From positions 1-44,442 of the forward strand of contig SZOV01000015.1 of the NCBI GenBank assembly GCA_030263375.1: a DNA stretch of 44,442 nucleotides, given 5' to 3'. The notes beneath the pieces are model-generated. The model had not been told where the DNA came from. It did no database searches and saw nothing but the letters and a program-made list of their open reading frames with translations. The DNA comes from Deltaproteobacteria bacterium PRO3 (GTDB lineage: Bacteria > UBA10199 > DSSB01). Within the stretch, counting starts at the first letter, position 1. Each line of letters opens with the position of its first letter. Made by a program: the position numbers and the translations under genes. Below, piece after piece: positions 25,441-33,141 of this stretch.

Positions 25441-25579
25441 GGAACCTCCGTCGGTACTTACCCATACGTGGCGTCGCCGCGAGGCGGGAAAAACACGTCC
25501 GTTCCCAGTAATCCAAGGCCCTATTTCGGTCAATACAAAATCCTTGCCGTGGGAGCCACCGACTCCCTACATTAACCCC

Positions 25580-26533
25580 ATGCCCAAGACCAAGGTCCAC
25601 AAACTGGCCGTGATCGGCGACCCCATCTCCCATTCCCTGTCCCCGGCCATGCACAACGCCGCCCTGCGCAAGCGCGGCGCCCCCTACCGCTACGAGGCCC
25701 TGCGGGTCCGACCCGAAAAATTGGAGGCCTTCCTGAAGGGCAAGGCGCGGGGCCTGGCGGGATTCAACGTGACGGTGCCCCATAAAGAGGCCGTCCTCCC
25801 CCACCTCCATCGCCTGGCCTACGAGGCCGAGCTGATCGGGGCGGTCAACACCGTCGTCAACCGCGACGGCGAGCTGGTCGGCTTCAACACCGACGGCGCG
25901 GGCTACCTGATGAGCCTGCACGCCGACAAGAAATTCGACCCGCGCGGCAAGCGCGTCGTCATCCTGGGCGCCGGCGGGGCGGCCCGCGCCCTCGCGGTGG
26001 TCTTGAGCCTAGCCCGCGCCCGCTCCGTCACCGTCGCCAACCGTACGCCCAAGCGCGCCGAGCAGCTGGCGCGCGAGCTCGCCTTCCGCTTGCCGAAGTC
26101 CAAACTTCTGGCCTGCCCCCTGGAGGGAAAGGACTTGGAGTCCGCCTTGAAAAGCTGCGACCTGCTGATCAACACGACGCGGGTGGGCCTGGGCGGCACC
26201 TCCTTCGTGGATTTTCCCTGGGAGAAGCTCCCGCGCCGGGCCCTGGTGAGCGACATTGTCTATACCCCTCGCATGACGCCCTTCTTGAAGGCGGCCAAAC
26301 GGCGCGGACATCCCATCCATACCGGCGAGGGGATGCTGGTCTTCCAAGGAGCGCTGGCCTTCGAAATTTGGACGGGCCTGAAGCCCGACGTCCGGCTGAT
26401 GCGCCGCGAGCTGCTCCGCCGGCTGGCGGTGAAAAATCGGGGCTCCGCCCCGGTCCGAAAAAAAAGGCCCCGCCGCGGCGGGGCCTTGAGACCCTTACCC
26501 AAAAAATCCCGCCTTAAGGGCAGACGAAGCTGA
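25580..26533 (+). CDS. aroE: Shikimate dehydrogenase with unusual basic C-terminal extension
   Basis: 317 aa; most AroE are 270-290. NADPH-dependent reduction of 3-dehydroshikimate in aromatic amino-acid synthesis. GDPISHSLSPAMHNAA binds shikimate, NVTVPHKE carries the catalytic Lys, GAVNTVV and NTDGAGY are conserved, and GAGGAARA with NRTPKRAEQL forms the NADP site. The final ~35 residues are Arg/Lys/Pro/Gly-rich and are encoded by DNA that contains two minus-strand terminators; the stop overlaps the convergent VWA gene by 20 bp. The start at 25580 is taken because homology begins there. Confidence 0.93.
   Translation: MPKTKVHKLAVIGDPISHSLSPAMHNAALRKRGAPYRYEALRVRPEKLEAFLKGKARGLAGFNVTVPHKEAVLPHLHRLAYEAELIGAVNTVVNRDGELVGFNTDGAGYLMSLHADKKFDPRGKRVVILGAGGAARALAVVLSLARARSVTVANRTPKRAEQLARELAFRLPKSKLLACPLEGKDLESALKSCDLLINTTRVGLGGTSFVDFPWEKLPRRALVSDIVYTPRMTPFLKAAKRRGHPIHTGEGMLVFQGALAFEIWTGLKPDVRLMRRELLRRLAVKNRGSAPVRKKRPRRGGALRPLPKKSRLKGRRS
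26431..26487 (-). terminator. Tandem rho-independent terminators of the VWA-lipoprotein operon, inside aroE
   Basis: On the minus strand, GGCCCCGCCGCGGCGGGGCC (26485-26466) is a perfect 20-base palindrome followed by eight T (26465-26458). A second stem GGGGC-GGA-GCCCC (26451-26439), followed by GATTTTT, comes directly after. Both lie within the 3' coding part of aroE. Confidence 0.85.
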
Positions 26534-27650
26534 AGTTCCCGCTCAGGCCGGTACCTTCGATCGCCATGCGGCCTTCGACCGTGCCGATGCAGGCGGAGGG
26601 ATCGCTGAGGACGAACTCGGCGATGTTGAAGCCCTCGGTCGCCGCACCGGCGACGGCTTGGAAGATCGGCGTCAAGGCGTCGGCGGTCTCGGCCTTCGCG
26701 AAGATCCCGCCCTTGGCATTGGCGATCGTCTGCAGATCGGCCAGGCCCTGGACGGAGAAGCCCGTGCCCAAGCCGACCACGTTGGCGATGACGTCATTGG
26801 CTTGCAGGCAGTTGACCACGTCCTCGACCGTGCCCGCGTCGGTGTTGTCGCCGTCGGAAAGCAGCAGGAGCGACTTCACGAAATCCGAGGGCAGTTGCTG
26901 CGCACCGGCGGTATTTTGACCGAAGCGCTGGCAAAGCTCGGTGGCCGAGGCGAAGAGCGGCGTCGAGCCGAAGTCCCCGACCTTGGCATTGATCTCGGTC
27001 TTGGCATTCGCGACGTTGGCGTCGATCGCCGCGGCCCAATCCGCCAGCACTCGGGTATAGCTGTAAGGCGGGTTGGTGGGATCCCAGCCCAGGCCCGAGG
27101 TGGTGAAGTCGTAGGCCGCGAAGAGGTTTTCTTGGGATTTCTGGCTTAGGATGTCGAGGAAGTCGCCCGCCGCCTCCTTGCGCAGGCCCGCGGGATCGCT
27201 GATCGCCATGCTGCCGCTGCTGTCCAACAGGATGCCGACGCCGAGCTTGCTGTCGTCGGCGGCCTGCGGGGCCTGGGAGCTCAGGTTGCTCAAGTTGCAG
27301 GTGAGTCCCGCCGGCTGGTCGATGAAGCATTGAATATCACCGGTCGCCGCCATCGCTTGGCGGATGATCAGATTCATGAGGGCCAGGCGCAGCCGCGGGC
27401 TGAGCCGGGAACTCTCCTCGAGGGCCAGGATGGGATTGCCCGCCGCGTCGGCGACGACGAAGTTGACGTTGAACTTGCCGCTCGCGGCAAAGTCGGCCGC
27501 CGGGCTGGCGGTCCCGAAGGTGGTGAGGGTCTTGGCGTCGGCGAAGGCGCCGTTGCCGCCTCCCTCCCCGCCTCCACAGGCCGAGAGTCCGCCCGCCAAG
27601 GCGCCGAGGGCAAAAGCTGTACATGAAATGCGTCGTAAGGTCGAAAGCAT
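26514..27650 (-). CDS. VWA-domain lipoprotein
   Basis: 378 aa. The signal peptide ends in lipobox LSAC with the lipidated Cys25, followed by a Gly-rich spacer. A von Willebrand factor A domain begins near residue 135: GVGILLDSSGSMAISDPAGL carries the MIDAS DxSxS (143-147), and later LLLSDGDNTDAG gives the distal Asp. Residues 40-115 contain an N-terminal domain I do not recognise with two Cys (DIQCFI, LTCNLS). It is a surface or periplasmic metal-dependent adhesion-type protein; the ligand is unknown. SD GGAGG precedes the ATG at 27650. It ends with tandem terminators lying inside aroE. Confidence 0.85.
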   Translation of the reverse strand: MLSTLRRISCTAFALGALAGGLSACGGGEGGGNGAFADAKTLTTFGTASPAADFAASGKFNVNFVVADAAGNPILALEESSRLSPRLRLALMNLIIRQAMAATGDIQCFIDQPAGLTCNLSNLSSQAPQAADDSKLGVGILLDSSGSMAISDPAGLRKEAAGDFLDILSQKSQENLFAAYDFTTSGLGWDPTNPPYSYTRVLADWAAAIDANVANAKTEINAKVGDFGSTPLFASATELCQRFGQNTAGAQQLPSDFVKSLLLLSDGDNTDAGTVEDVVNCLQANDVIANVVGLGTGFSVQGLADLQTIANAKGGIFAKAETADALTPIFQAVAGAATEGFNIAEFVLSDPSACIGTVEGRMAIEGTGLSGNFSFVCP

Positions 27651-27723
27651 CGTTCCTCCAAGGATGGTTGGTGTCGTGACGTGCCCCGCGCGCACAGACC
27701 CGGCGGGCCTTTGCGGAGTTAAA

Positions 27724-29193
27724 TTATTTTTCGTTTTTCTCGGAGGTGGGAGGCGCCAGAGTGGCCACCTCGGCGGGGCCGGCGCCAGGGAGGCTGCGGC
27801 GGGCGCGCACTTTTTGCTCCCGCGGGGAAACCGCCTCGCGCGGGGCGCTCAGGCGCCAGATCCGAGCGATGTCGGGGCGGCGCAGAAAGCTCTCCCGCTG
27901 CTCGGCGCCGAGGCCCGAGGCGATGCGCTCGACGACGGCACGGGCCTTTTGCAAAAAGGCCTCGGCGGAACCGAACTCTTTCAAACGCCGCGCGGCGAGG
28001 CTCATGTGGAACCAGAACTGAAGCCAATCCTCGGCGCGGCCGAGCTTCTCCCCCTCGTGGGAAAGCAGGTGGAGGTCGTCCTGCACCCATTTTCCCGAAA
28101 AGGCGCCCAGCGAGAAACGACACAAGTACACCGAATGCTCGAGGGCCGGATAGCCCTTCAGGTCTTCCCAGGCCGAGACCTGGTCGATGAGCGATTGGGC
28201 CTCGCGGATCAGGTAATGCTCCATGAGCGGGGCGGAGATCGAAAGCAGGACCTCGAGCTTGCCGGCCAGGTCGCCCTGGGCCTCGAAGCCGCGCGCCGCG
28301 TCCTCGAAGATGCGGAAGGCCGCGGCCATCCGGCCCAGGACGATCTCGAGCTTGCCCTGCAGGAGCTGCTCGTAGGGCGCCAAACGGGAGAGTTCGGGCG
28401 CGGCGAGCAGCCCGCGCACCTTCTTGAGCGAGGCGTCCGCTTCGCGCATCAGCCCCATGCCGATAAAGACCTGCGTCATGTGCAGCCGGATGACCGTCTG
28501 CTCGAGCGGCAGCTGCTCGCCGGCGAGGCGCCCCCGGCATTGCTCGAGCAACCCCAAGGCCTCGCCGTACTTTCCCTGCTCGACCAAGGCCGCCGCGAGA
28601 CTTTGCGCGGTGCGCACCCAGGCGGCCGAGTCCTTGGTGCCGTCCAAGGCCTGCAACGCCGCCCGGTACGGGGCTTCCGCTGCGTCGAAGCGCCCGAGGT
28701 GGCAGTCGAGGTTGCCCAGTTGGCGGCCCGCCTGCGCCGCCTGGTTGCCGTCGGCGGCGAAGCTCAAGGCGCGCTGCAAATACTTGCGGGCCTCTTCGAA
28801 CTGGCCGGCGGCGGAAAGGACTTGGCCGCTGCGCAGGTTCCAGAGGAAGCTCTCCGTCCCCAGGCCGGCGCGCTCGGCGTGATGGGCCAGGAGCCCGGCC
28901 AGGGTGTCGGTGTCTTGTTGCGAGGCCATGTAGTCGAAGAGCCTGCGGTGAAGGGCGACGCGCTCCTCGTCGGAAATTTCTCGCAAGACCGATTCCGCCG
29001 CGCCGGGATCGGCCCAGCGCCAATAGGGCGGCTCGCCCCCGCTGCGCAGCGCCTTATCCTCGGCCAGCAGGGAATGCAGCGCACCCTCGAGGGCCGAGCC
29101 TTCGATTCCGGTGACCGCCTGCAAAAAAGCGGCGCTCATCCACCCGGGATGGGCGGCCAAGGCGCGGGAGACGGTTTTTTCGACGGAATCCAT
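27724..29193 (-). CDS. Large helical TPR-like protein, function unknown
   Basis: 489 aa, no signal peptide. The first ~75 residues (SAAFLQAVTGIEGSALEGAL, LAEDKALRSGG, YWRWADP) resemble a winged-helix linker seen before TPR arrays in STAND-type and MalT-like regulators, but no NTPase domain is present. From about residue 100 to 440 there are repeated helical pairs of TPR character, e.g. SAAGQFEEARKYLQRALSFA, QLGNLDCHLGRFDAAEAPYR and KYGEALGLLEQCRGRL. It could be a detached sensor part of a larger regulator family, or a cytoplasmic scaffold. It lies 31 bp after the helicase gene. I do not assign a function. Confidence 0.6.
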   Translation of the reverse strand: MDSVEKTVSRALAAHPGWMSAAFLQAVTGIEGSALEGALHSLLAEDKALRSGGEPPYWRWADPGAAESVLREISDEERVALHRRLFDYMASQQDTDTLAGLLAHHAERAGLGTESFLWNLRSGQVLSAAGQFEEARKYLQRALSFAADGNQAAQAGRQLGNLDCHLGRFDAAEAPYRAALQALDGTKDSAAWVRTAQSLAAALVEQGKYGEALGLLEQCRGRLAGEQLPLEQTVIRLHMTQVFIGMGLMREADASLKKVRGLLAAPELSRLAPYEQLLQGKLEIVLGRMAAAFRIFEDAARGFEAQGDLAGKLEVLLSISAPLMEHYLIREAQSLIDQVSAWEDLKGYPALEHSVYLCRFSLGAFSGKWVQDDLHLLSHEGEKLGRAEDWLQFWFHMSLAARRLKEFGSAEAFLQKARAVVERIASGLGAEQRESFLRRPDIARIWRLSAPREAVSPREQKVRARRSLPGAGPAEVATLAPPTSEKNEK

Positions 29194-29224
29194 CGCTGCC
29201 GCCAGTGTAACCTGTTTGCAAGAC

Positions 29225-31405
29225 CTAGCCAAGGATGGTGAGATTGGAAAATTTCGCGAGCAGCTTCTTGCGGTCGCCCGACTGGAAGGCCACCGTGACC
29301 TTCCGGTCGTCCGCCCCGCCCTCGCAGAGCTGGATGGTGCCGACGCCGAAGACGGGGTGCCTCACCTTGGCGCCCACCTTGTAGGGGTTGCTGGGATCTT
29401 CCTTGGGCTTGGCGGGGGCCTTCAGCCAGGTGGCCCGCGGCAGGTCCTCGTCGTCGTCGCGATAATCGTCCCGACCCCAATCCGAGGGAGGGGGCTCGAT
29501 GCGCTCGAGCAGCTCCGTTGGGACGTCCTCGAGGAAGCGCGAAGGCAGGTTGAACTGCTCGTTGCCGAAGACACGCCGCCGCTCGGCGTTGCAGAGGAAG
29601 AGGCGCTTGCGGGCCCGCGTCATGCCGACGTAGGTGAGGCGCCGCTCCTCGTCCATTTCCTCGGGGGTGTCCAAGGAGCGAATGTGCGGCAACAGGCCCT
29701 CCTCCATCCCGACGAAGAAGACCACGTCGAACTCGAGGCCCTTCGCCAGGTGCAGGGTCATCAGCGGCAGGGCCTGGCTCTTGTCGTCCAACTTGTCGAT
29801 GTCGCTGACCAGCGAGACCTGGTCGAGGAAGCCTTGCAGGCTGGGCTCGGTCGTTCCGGCCTCGTAGTCGGCGACGACGTTGACCAATTCCTCGAGGTTC
29901 TCGATACGGCCTTCGGCCTCAAGGGTGTCCTCGGCGCGCAGCTCTTCCAGATAGCCGCTGCGCTCGATCAGGGTCTGGACGAAGTGCGAGAGGCGCTCGC
30001 CCTTCATCATGGCCTGCAGGTTGAGCAGGAGCTGGTGGAAGGCGAGGATCTTCTTGGCGGTCGTGCCCGTCACCCCCGCCTCCCCCGCCAGCGGCAGCGC
30101 GTCGAAGAACGACAAGCCCCGCTGGGCCGCGAATTGCTCGAGCTTCTCCACCGTCACCTTGCCGATGCCGCGCCCCGGCACGTTGATGATGCGCCGCAAG
30201 TGCAGGCCGTCGGCCGGATTGGCCAAAACCCAGAGGTAGCTCAGGATGTCCTTGATCTCCATGCGGTCGTAGAAGCGGGTGCCGCCGTAGATGACGTAAG
30301 GAATATTCTGCCGGCGCAGCTCGTCTTCGAAGACCCGGGACTGGGCGTTGGTGCGGTAGAAGACGGCGAAATCCGCCAACCGCAAGTCCCCGGCCTCGCG
30401 CAGCCGCTGGATCTGCTGGACGACGAAGGCGGCCTCCTCTTTGTCGGTGCGGCCGGTGTAGTAGACGATGCGCTCGCCGGCCTCGTTCTCGGTCCAGAGG
30501 GTCTTGTCCTTGCGGTGGGCGATGCGCCGGACCACCTCGCCGGCGGCCTTGAGGATGTTCTTCGTCGAGCGGTAATTCTGCTCCAGCTTGATGACGGTCG
30601 CGTTGGGAAAATCTTTCTCGAAATCGAGGATGTTGCGCACGTCGGCCCCGCGCCAGCGGTAGATGGACTGGTCGTCGTCGCCCACCACGCAGAGATTTTG
30701 CCGCTCGCCGGCCAGCAGCTGGATGAGCCGGTACTGGGCGCGGTTGGTGTCTTGGTACTCGTCGACCATCAGGTAATGGAGGCGGTCGCGATAGGCCTGC
30801 AGCACCTCGGGATGGCCCTCGAAGAGCTTGACCGGGAGCAGCAGCAGGTCGCCGAAGTCCACCGCGTTGTTGGCCTTCAATTTCTTGGCGTAGAGCTCGT
30901 AGACCCGGGCGACCTGCTCGTTGAAGAAGTCCTCGACGGGATAGGCCGCGGGCTCGATCAGTTCGTTCTTCGCCGCGTCGATCCGGGATTCGACCGCCCG
31001 AGGGTTGAAGATCTTGGGGTTGAGCTTCAGCTCCTCGAGGCATTCCTTGATCAGGGTCATCTGGTCGCCGTCGTCGTAGATGACGAAGCTCTCGCCGTAG
31101 TCGAGCCGGTTGGCGTGCTTGCGCAGAATCCGCACGCCGGCGGAATGAAAGGTCGAGATCCAGGTGTCGTCGGCGCGCTGCCCCAGCAGGCCGGCGACCC
31201 GCTCCTTCATCTCTCCGGCCGCCTTGTTGGTGAAGGTGACGGCGAGGATGTTCCAGGGGCTCACCCGCTTCTCGCGGATCAGGTGGGCGATGCGGTGCAC
31301 CAAGACTCGTGTCTTGCCGCTGCCAGCGCCGGCGAAGAGCAAGAGGGGTCCGTCGACGGTCAGCACCGCCTCGCGCTGTTGGGGATTGAGATGGTTCAAG
31401 TTCAT
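29225..31405 (-). CDS. pcrA: UvrD/PcrA-type ATP-dependent DNA helicase
   Basis: 726 aa superfamily 1A 3'-5' helicase of DNA repair and replication restart. LNPQQREAVLTVDGPLLLFA is followed by Walker A AGAGSGKT (25-32). Motif II is in VDEYQDTNRAQY, motif III in VVGDDDQSIYRWRGAD, motif IV in LEQNYRST, and motif V/VI in MTLHLAKGLEFDVVFFVG and RRLTYVGMTRARKRLFLC. The C-terminal ~70 residues form the Tudor-like tail of PcrA/UvrD (GAKVRHPVFGVGTIQ), which contacts RNA polymerase in model species. The start overlaps the ClC gene stop as ATGA. Confidence 0.94.
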   Translation of the reverse strand: MNLNHLNPQQREAVLTVDGPLLLFAGAGSGKTRVLVHRIAHLIREKRVSPWNILAVTFTNKAAGEMKERVAGLLGQRADDTWISTFHSAGVRILRKHANRLDYGESFVIYDDGDQMTLIKECLEELKLNPKIFNPRAVESRIDAAKNELIEPAAYPVEDFFNEQVARVYELYAKKLKANNAVDFGDLLLLPVKLFEGHPEVLQAYRDRLHYLMVDEYQDTNRAQYRLIQLLAGERQNLCVVGDDDQSIYRWRGADVRNILDFEKDFPNATVIKLEQNYRSTKNILKAAGEVVRRIAHRKDKTLWTENEAGERIVYYTGRTDKEEAAFVVQQIQRLREAGDLRLADFAVFYRTNAQSRVFEDELRRQNIPYVIYGGTRFYDRMEIKDILSYLWVLANPADGLHLRRIINVPGRGIGKVTVEKLEQFAAQRGLSFFDALPLAGEAGVTGTTAKKILAFHQLLLNLQAMMKGERLSHFVQTLIERSGYLEELRAEDTLEAEGRIENLEELVNVVADYEAGTTEPSLQGFLDQVSLVSDIDKLDDKSQALPLMTLHLAKGLEFDVVFFVGMEEGLLPHIRSLDTPEEMDEERRLTYVGMTRARKRLFLCNAERRRVFGNEQFNLPSRFLEDVPTELLERIEPPPSDWGRDDYRDDDEDLPRATWLKAPAKPKEDPSNPYKVGAKVRHPVFGVGTIQLCEGGADDRKVTVAFQSGDRKKLLAKFSNLTILG

Positions 31406-33141
31406 ATTGGACTCGCGGCTTCGACGGATTCCCGGATTTCACGGTTATAGCAAGACAATATGTCCCTTCGCGAGACGAGTCCCAGCACCTTGCGGGACTC
31501 GCCTCCTTCCAGGACCGGCAGATATTCGATATTCTCGTCTCCGATTTTCAGTAACGCTTCCTCGAGGGTGTTTTCGGGCGTGACCGTCAGAACTTCCCGG
31601 GTCATGATATCTCCGACCACGACCACGTCGGCCACCTCTTCTTCGAAAACGACGGCCTGAAAGTCCTGCAAAGACACGATCCCCACCAAACCACCGTCCG
31701 GACCGAGAACGGGATAAGCATACTGTTTCGAATTGGGCAAGAGAGCGAGAAGCTCCCTCAGTCTGGTCTGAGGCGATACCGACAAAAAATCAGCCCTGAG
31801 AATTTCGCGAACCCGCTTCCTGCGCAGTACGTTGCGTCTTTCACCGTAGAAAACGCCCTTTTTGATCAACGAACGAGTGAAAACCGAACCCTTCATGACG
31901 ATTTGGACGAGGATGGTGCTGATCGCGCAGGTGATCATCAACGGCAGGACAATGCTGTATTTCCCGCTCAGCTCGAATATAAGGATCACCGAGGTCAAAG
32001 GGGCCCCCGTCACCCCGGCCATGAGGGCTCCCATGCCAACCAAGGCGTAACTACCGGCCGTCGCGGTCGATTCTGGGAATAGCCGATGGGCTCCGTATCC
32101 GAAGGTATTACCGATCATCGCGCCTATGAAGAGGCAAGGAGCAAAAACGCCTCCCGTCCCGCCCGAGCCCAGGGTTAGGGAAGTGGCGACCATTTTCAAT
32201 ATTCCTAAGGCGGCGATGAAATACCAAAGGTATTGCCCTTCGAAAACGGCGTTGACCGTGGGATAATTGCTGAACCCGTGAAGTTGGGGAAAATAATAGG
32301 CGATCAAGGCCAGAAGAAAGCCCCCCAGCATGGGCTTGAGGAAACTGGGCATCTTTAAGCGCGAAAAACCTTCTTCGAAGCGCTCCAGACAAATCATGAA
32401 CAGCATGCAGGCACCGGCGATCAAGAGAGCCATGGCCATATAGATGGGAATTTCCCAGGCGCTCTTGAGGTGAAAGGAGAAGGCCCCGCTGGTTAGGGCC
32501 GGAAACCCCGACACCTCCTGGAGGAGAGCGTTTGAGACGACGGTGGCAATGACCGAGGAAATCACGATCGGCGTGAAATGACGGACGGCTACGTCGCCGT
32601 GAAAAATCTCTAGAGCGAAGATCGCGCCGGTAATCGGAGCGTTAAAGGTAGCCGCGATCCCGCCCGCGGCCCCGCAACTAATGATCGTCTTGGCCAATTC
32701 TCCTTTCTTTTTCAGCAGGCTGCTTACAGCCGATCCTACCGTGGCTCCGATGTGGGCGATAGGCCCCTCCCTGCCGGAAGATCCCCCGCTTCCGATGGTC
32801 AACGCGGAAGTCAGGGCGCGCAACAATATGACTCTTTTCGGAAGCGGTTTCCCGAATTGCATCGCTTCCATGACGTCGGGCACCCCATGGGAAGCCCCTT
32901 CCTTCTTGAGAAGGAACTTCGCCGCCAAGCCGACAAGCAAACCTCCCAATGCCGGCATCAGGATTCTTCGCCACCCCGGCGCCAAAACCACCGCGGTGAA
33001 AGGGTTTTCGACTCCGCCGAAAAAACCATCCTGCATGAACCCGATCAGCCAGCGGTAAAACACCGCCGCCAGGCCGGACAAGACACCCACGAACAGACCC
33101 AAACCGATCAGTTGCGGACCTTGTTCCTTGAGCGCCTTCAT
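31402..33141 (-). CDS. ClC-family chloride channel/transporter with CBS domains
   Basis: 579 aa. About ten or more membrane helices. The anion selectivity loops are visible: TIGSGGSSGREGPIAHIGAT, with the gating Glu in REGP, and GSGGTGGVFAPCLFIGAM. Two CBS domains follow the membrane part (about 440-570). It belongs to the bacterial ClC subgroup with cytosolic CBS domains; channel versus H+/Cl- exchange cannot be told. Sampled lines are about 52-55% GC against about 68% in glmS, and codon choice is more varied, yet the gene overlaps glmS and the helicase gene by 4 bp at both ends. This suggests a foreign gene fitted into the operon. Confidence 0.93.
   Translation of the reverse strand: MKALKEQGPQLIGLGLFVGVLSGLAAVFYRWLIGFMQDGFFGGVENPFTAVVLAPGWRRILMPALGGLLVGLAAKFLLKKEGASHGVPDVMEAMQFGKPLPKRVILLRALTSALTIGSGGSSGREGPIAHIGATVGSAVSSLLKKKGELAKTIISCGAAGGIAATFNAPITGAIFALEIFHGDVAVRHFTPIVISSVIATVVSNALLQEVSGFPALTSGAFSFHLKSAWEIPIYMAMALLIAGACMLFMICLERFEEGFSRLKMPSFLKPMLGGFLLALIAYYFPQLHGFSNYPTVNAVFEGQYLWYFIAALGILKMVATSLTLGSGGTGGVFAPCLFIGAMIGNTFGYGAHRLFPESTATAGSYALVGMGALMAGVTGAPLTSVILIFELSGKYSIVLPLMITCAISTILVQIVMKGSVFTRSLIKKGVFYGERRNVLRRKRVREILRADFLSVSPQTRLRELLALLPNSKQYAYPVLGPDGGLVGIVSLQDFQAVVFEEEVADVVVVGDIMTREVLTVTPENTLEEALLKIGDENIEYLPVLEGGESRKVLGLVSRRDILSCYNREIRESVEAASPI

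Noticed and set aside
29111-31450. A very long open frame on the plus strand opposite the helicase gene (and similar ones opposite leuA, rseP and the paralogues)
   Set aside because: Long antisense frames are expected opposite GC-rich genes with strong third-base G/C. Their translations are low in complexity, have no domains and overlap proteins with full motif sets.
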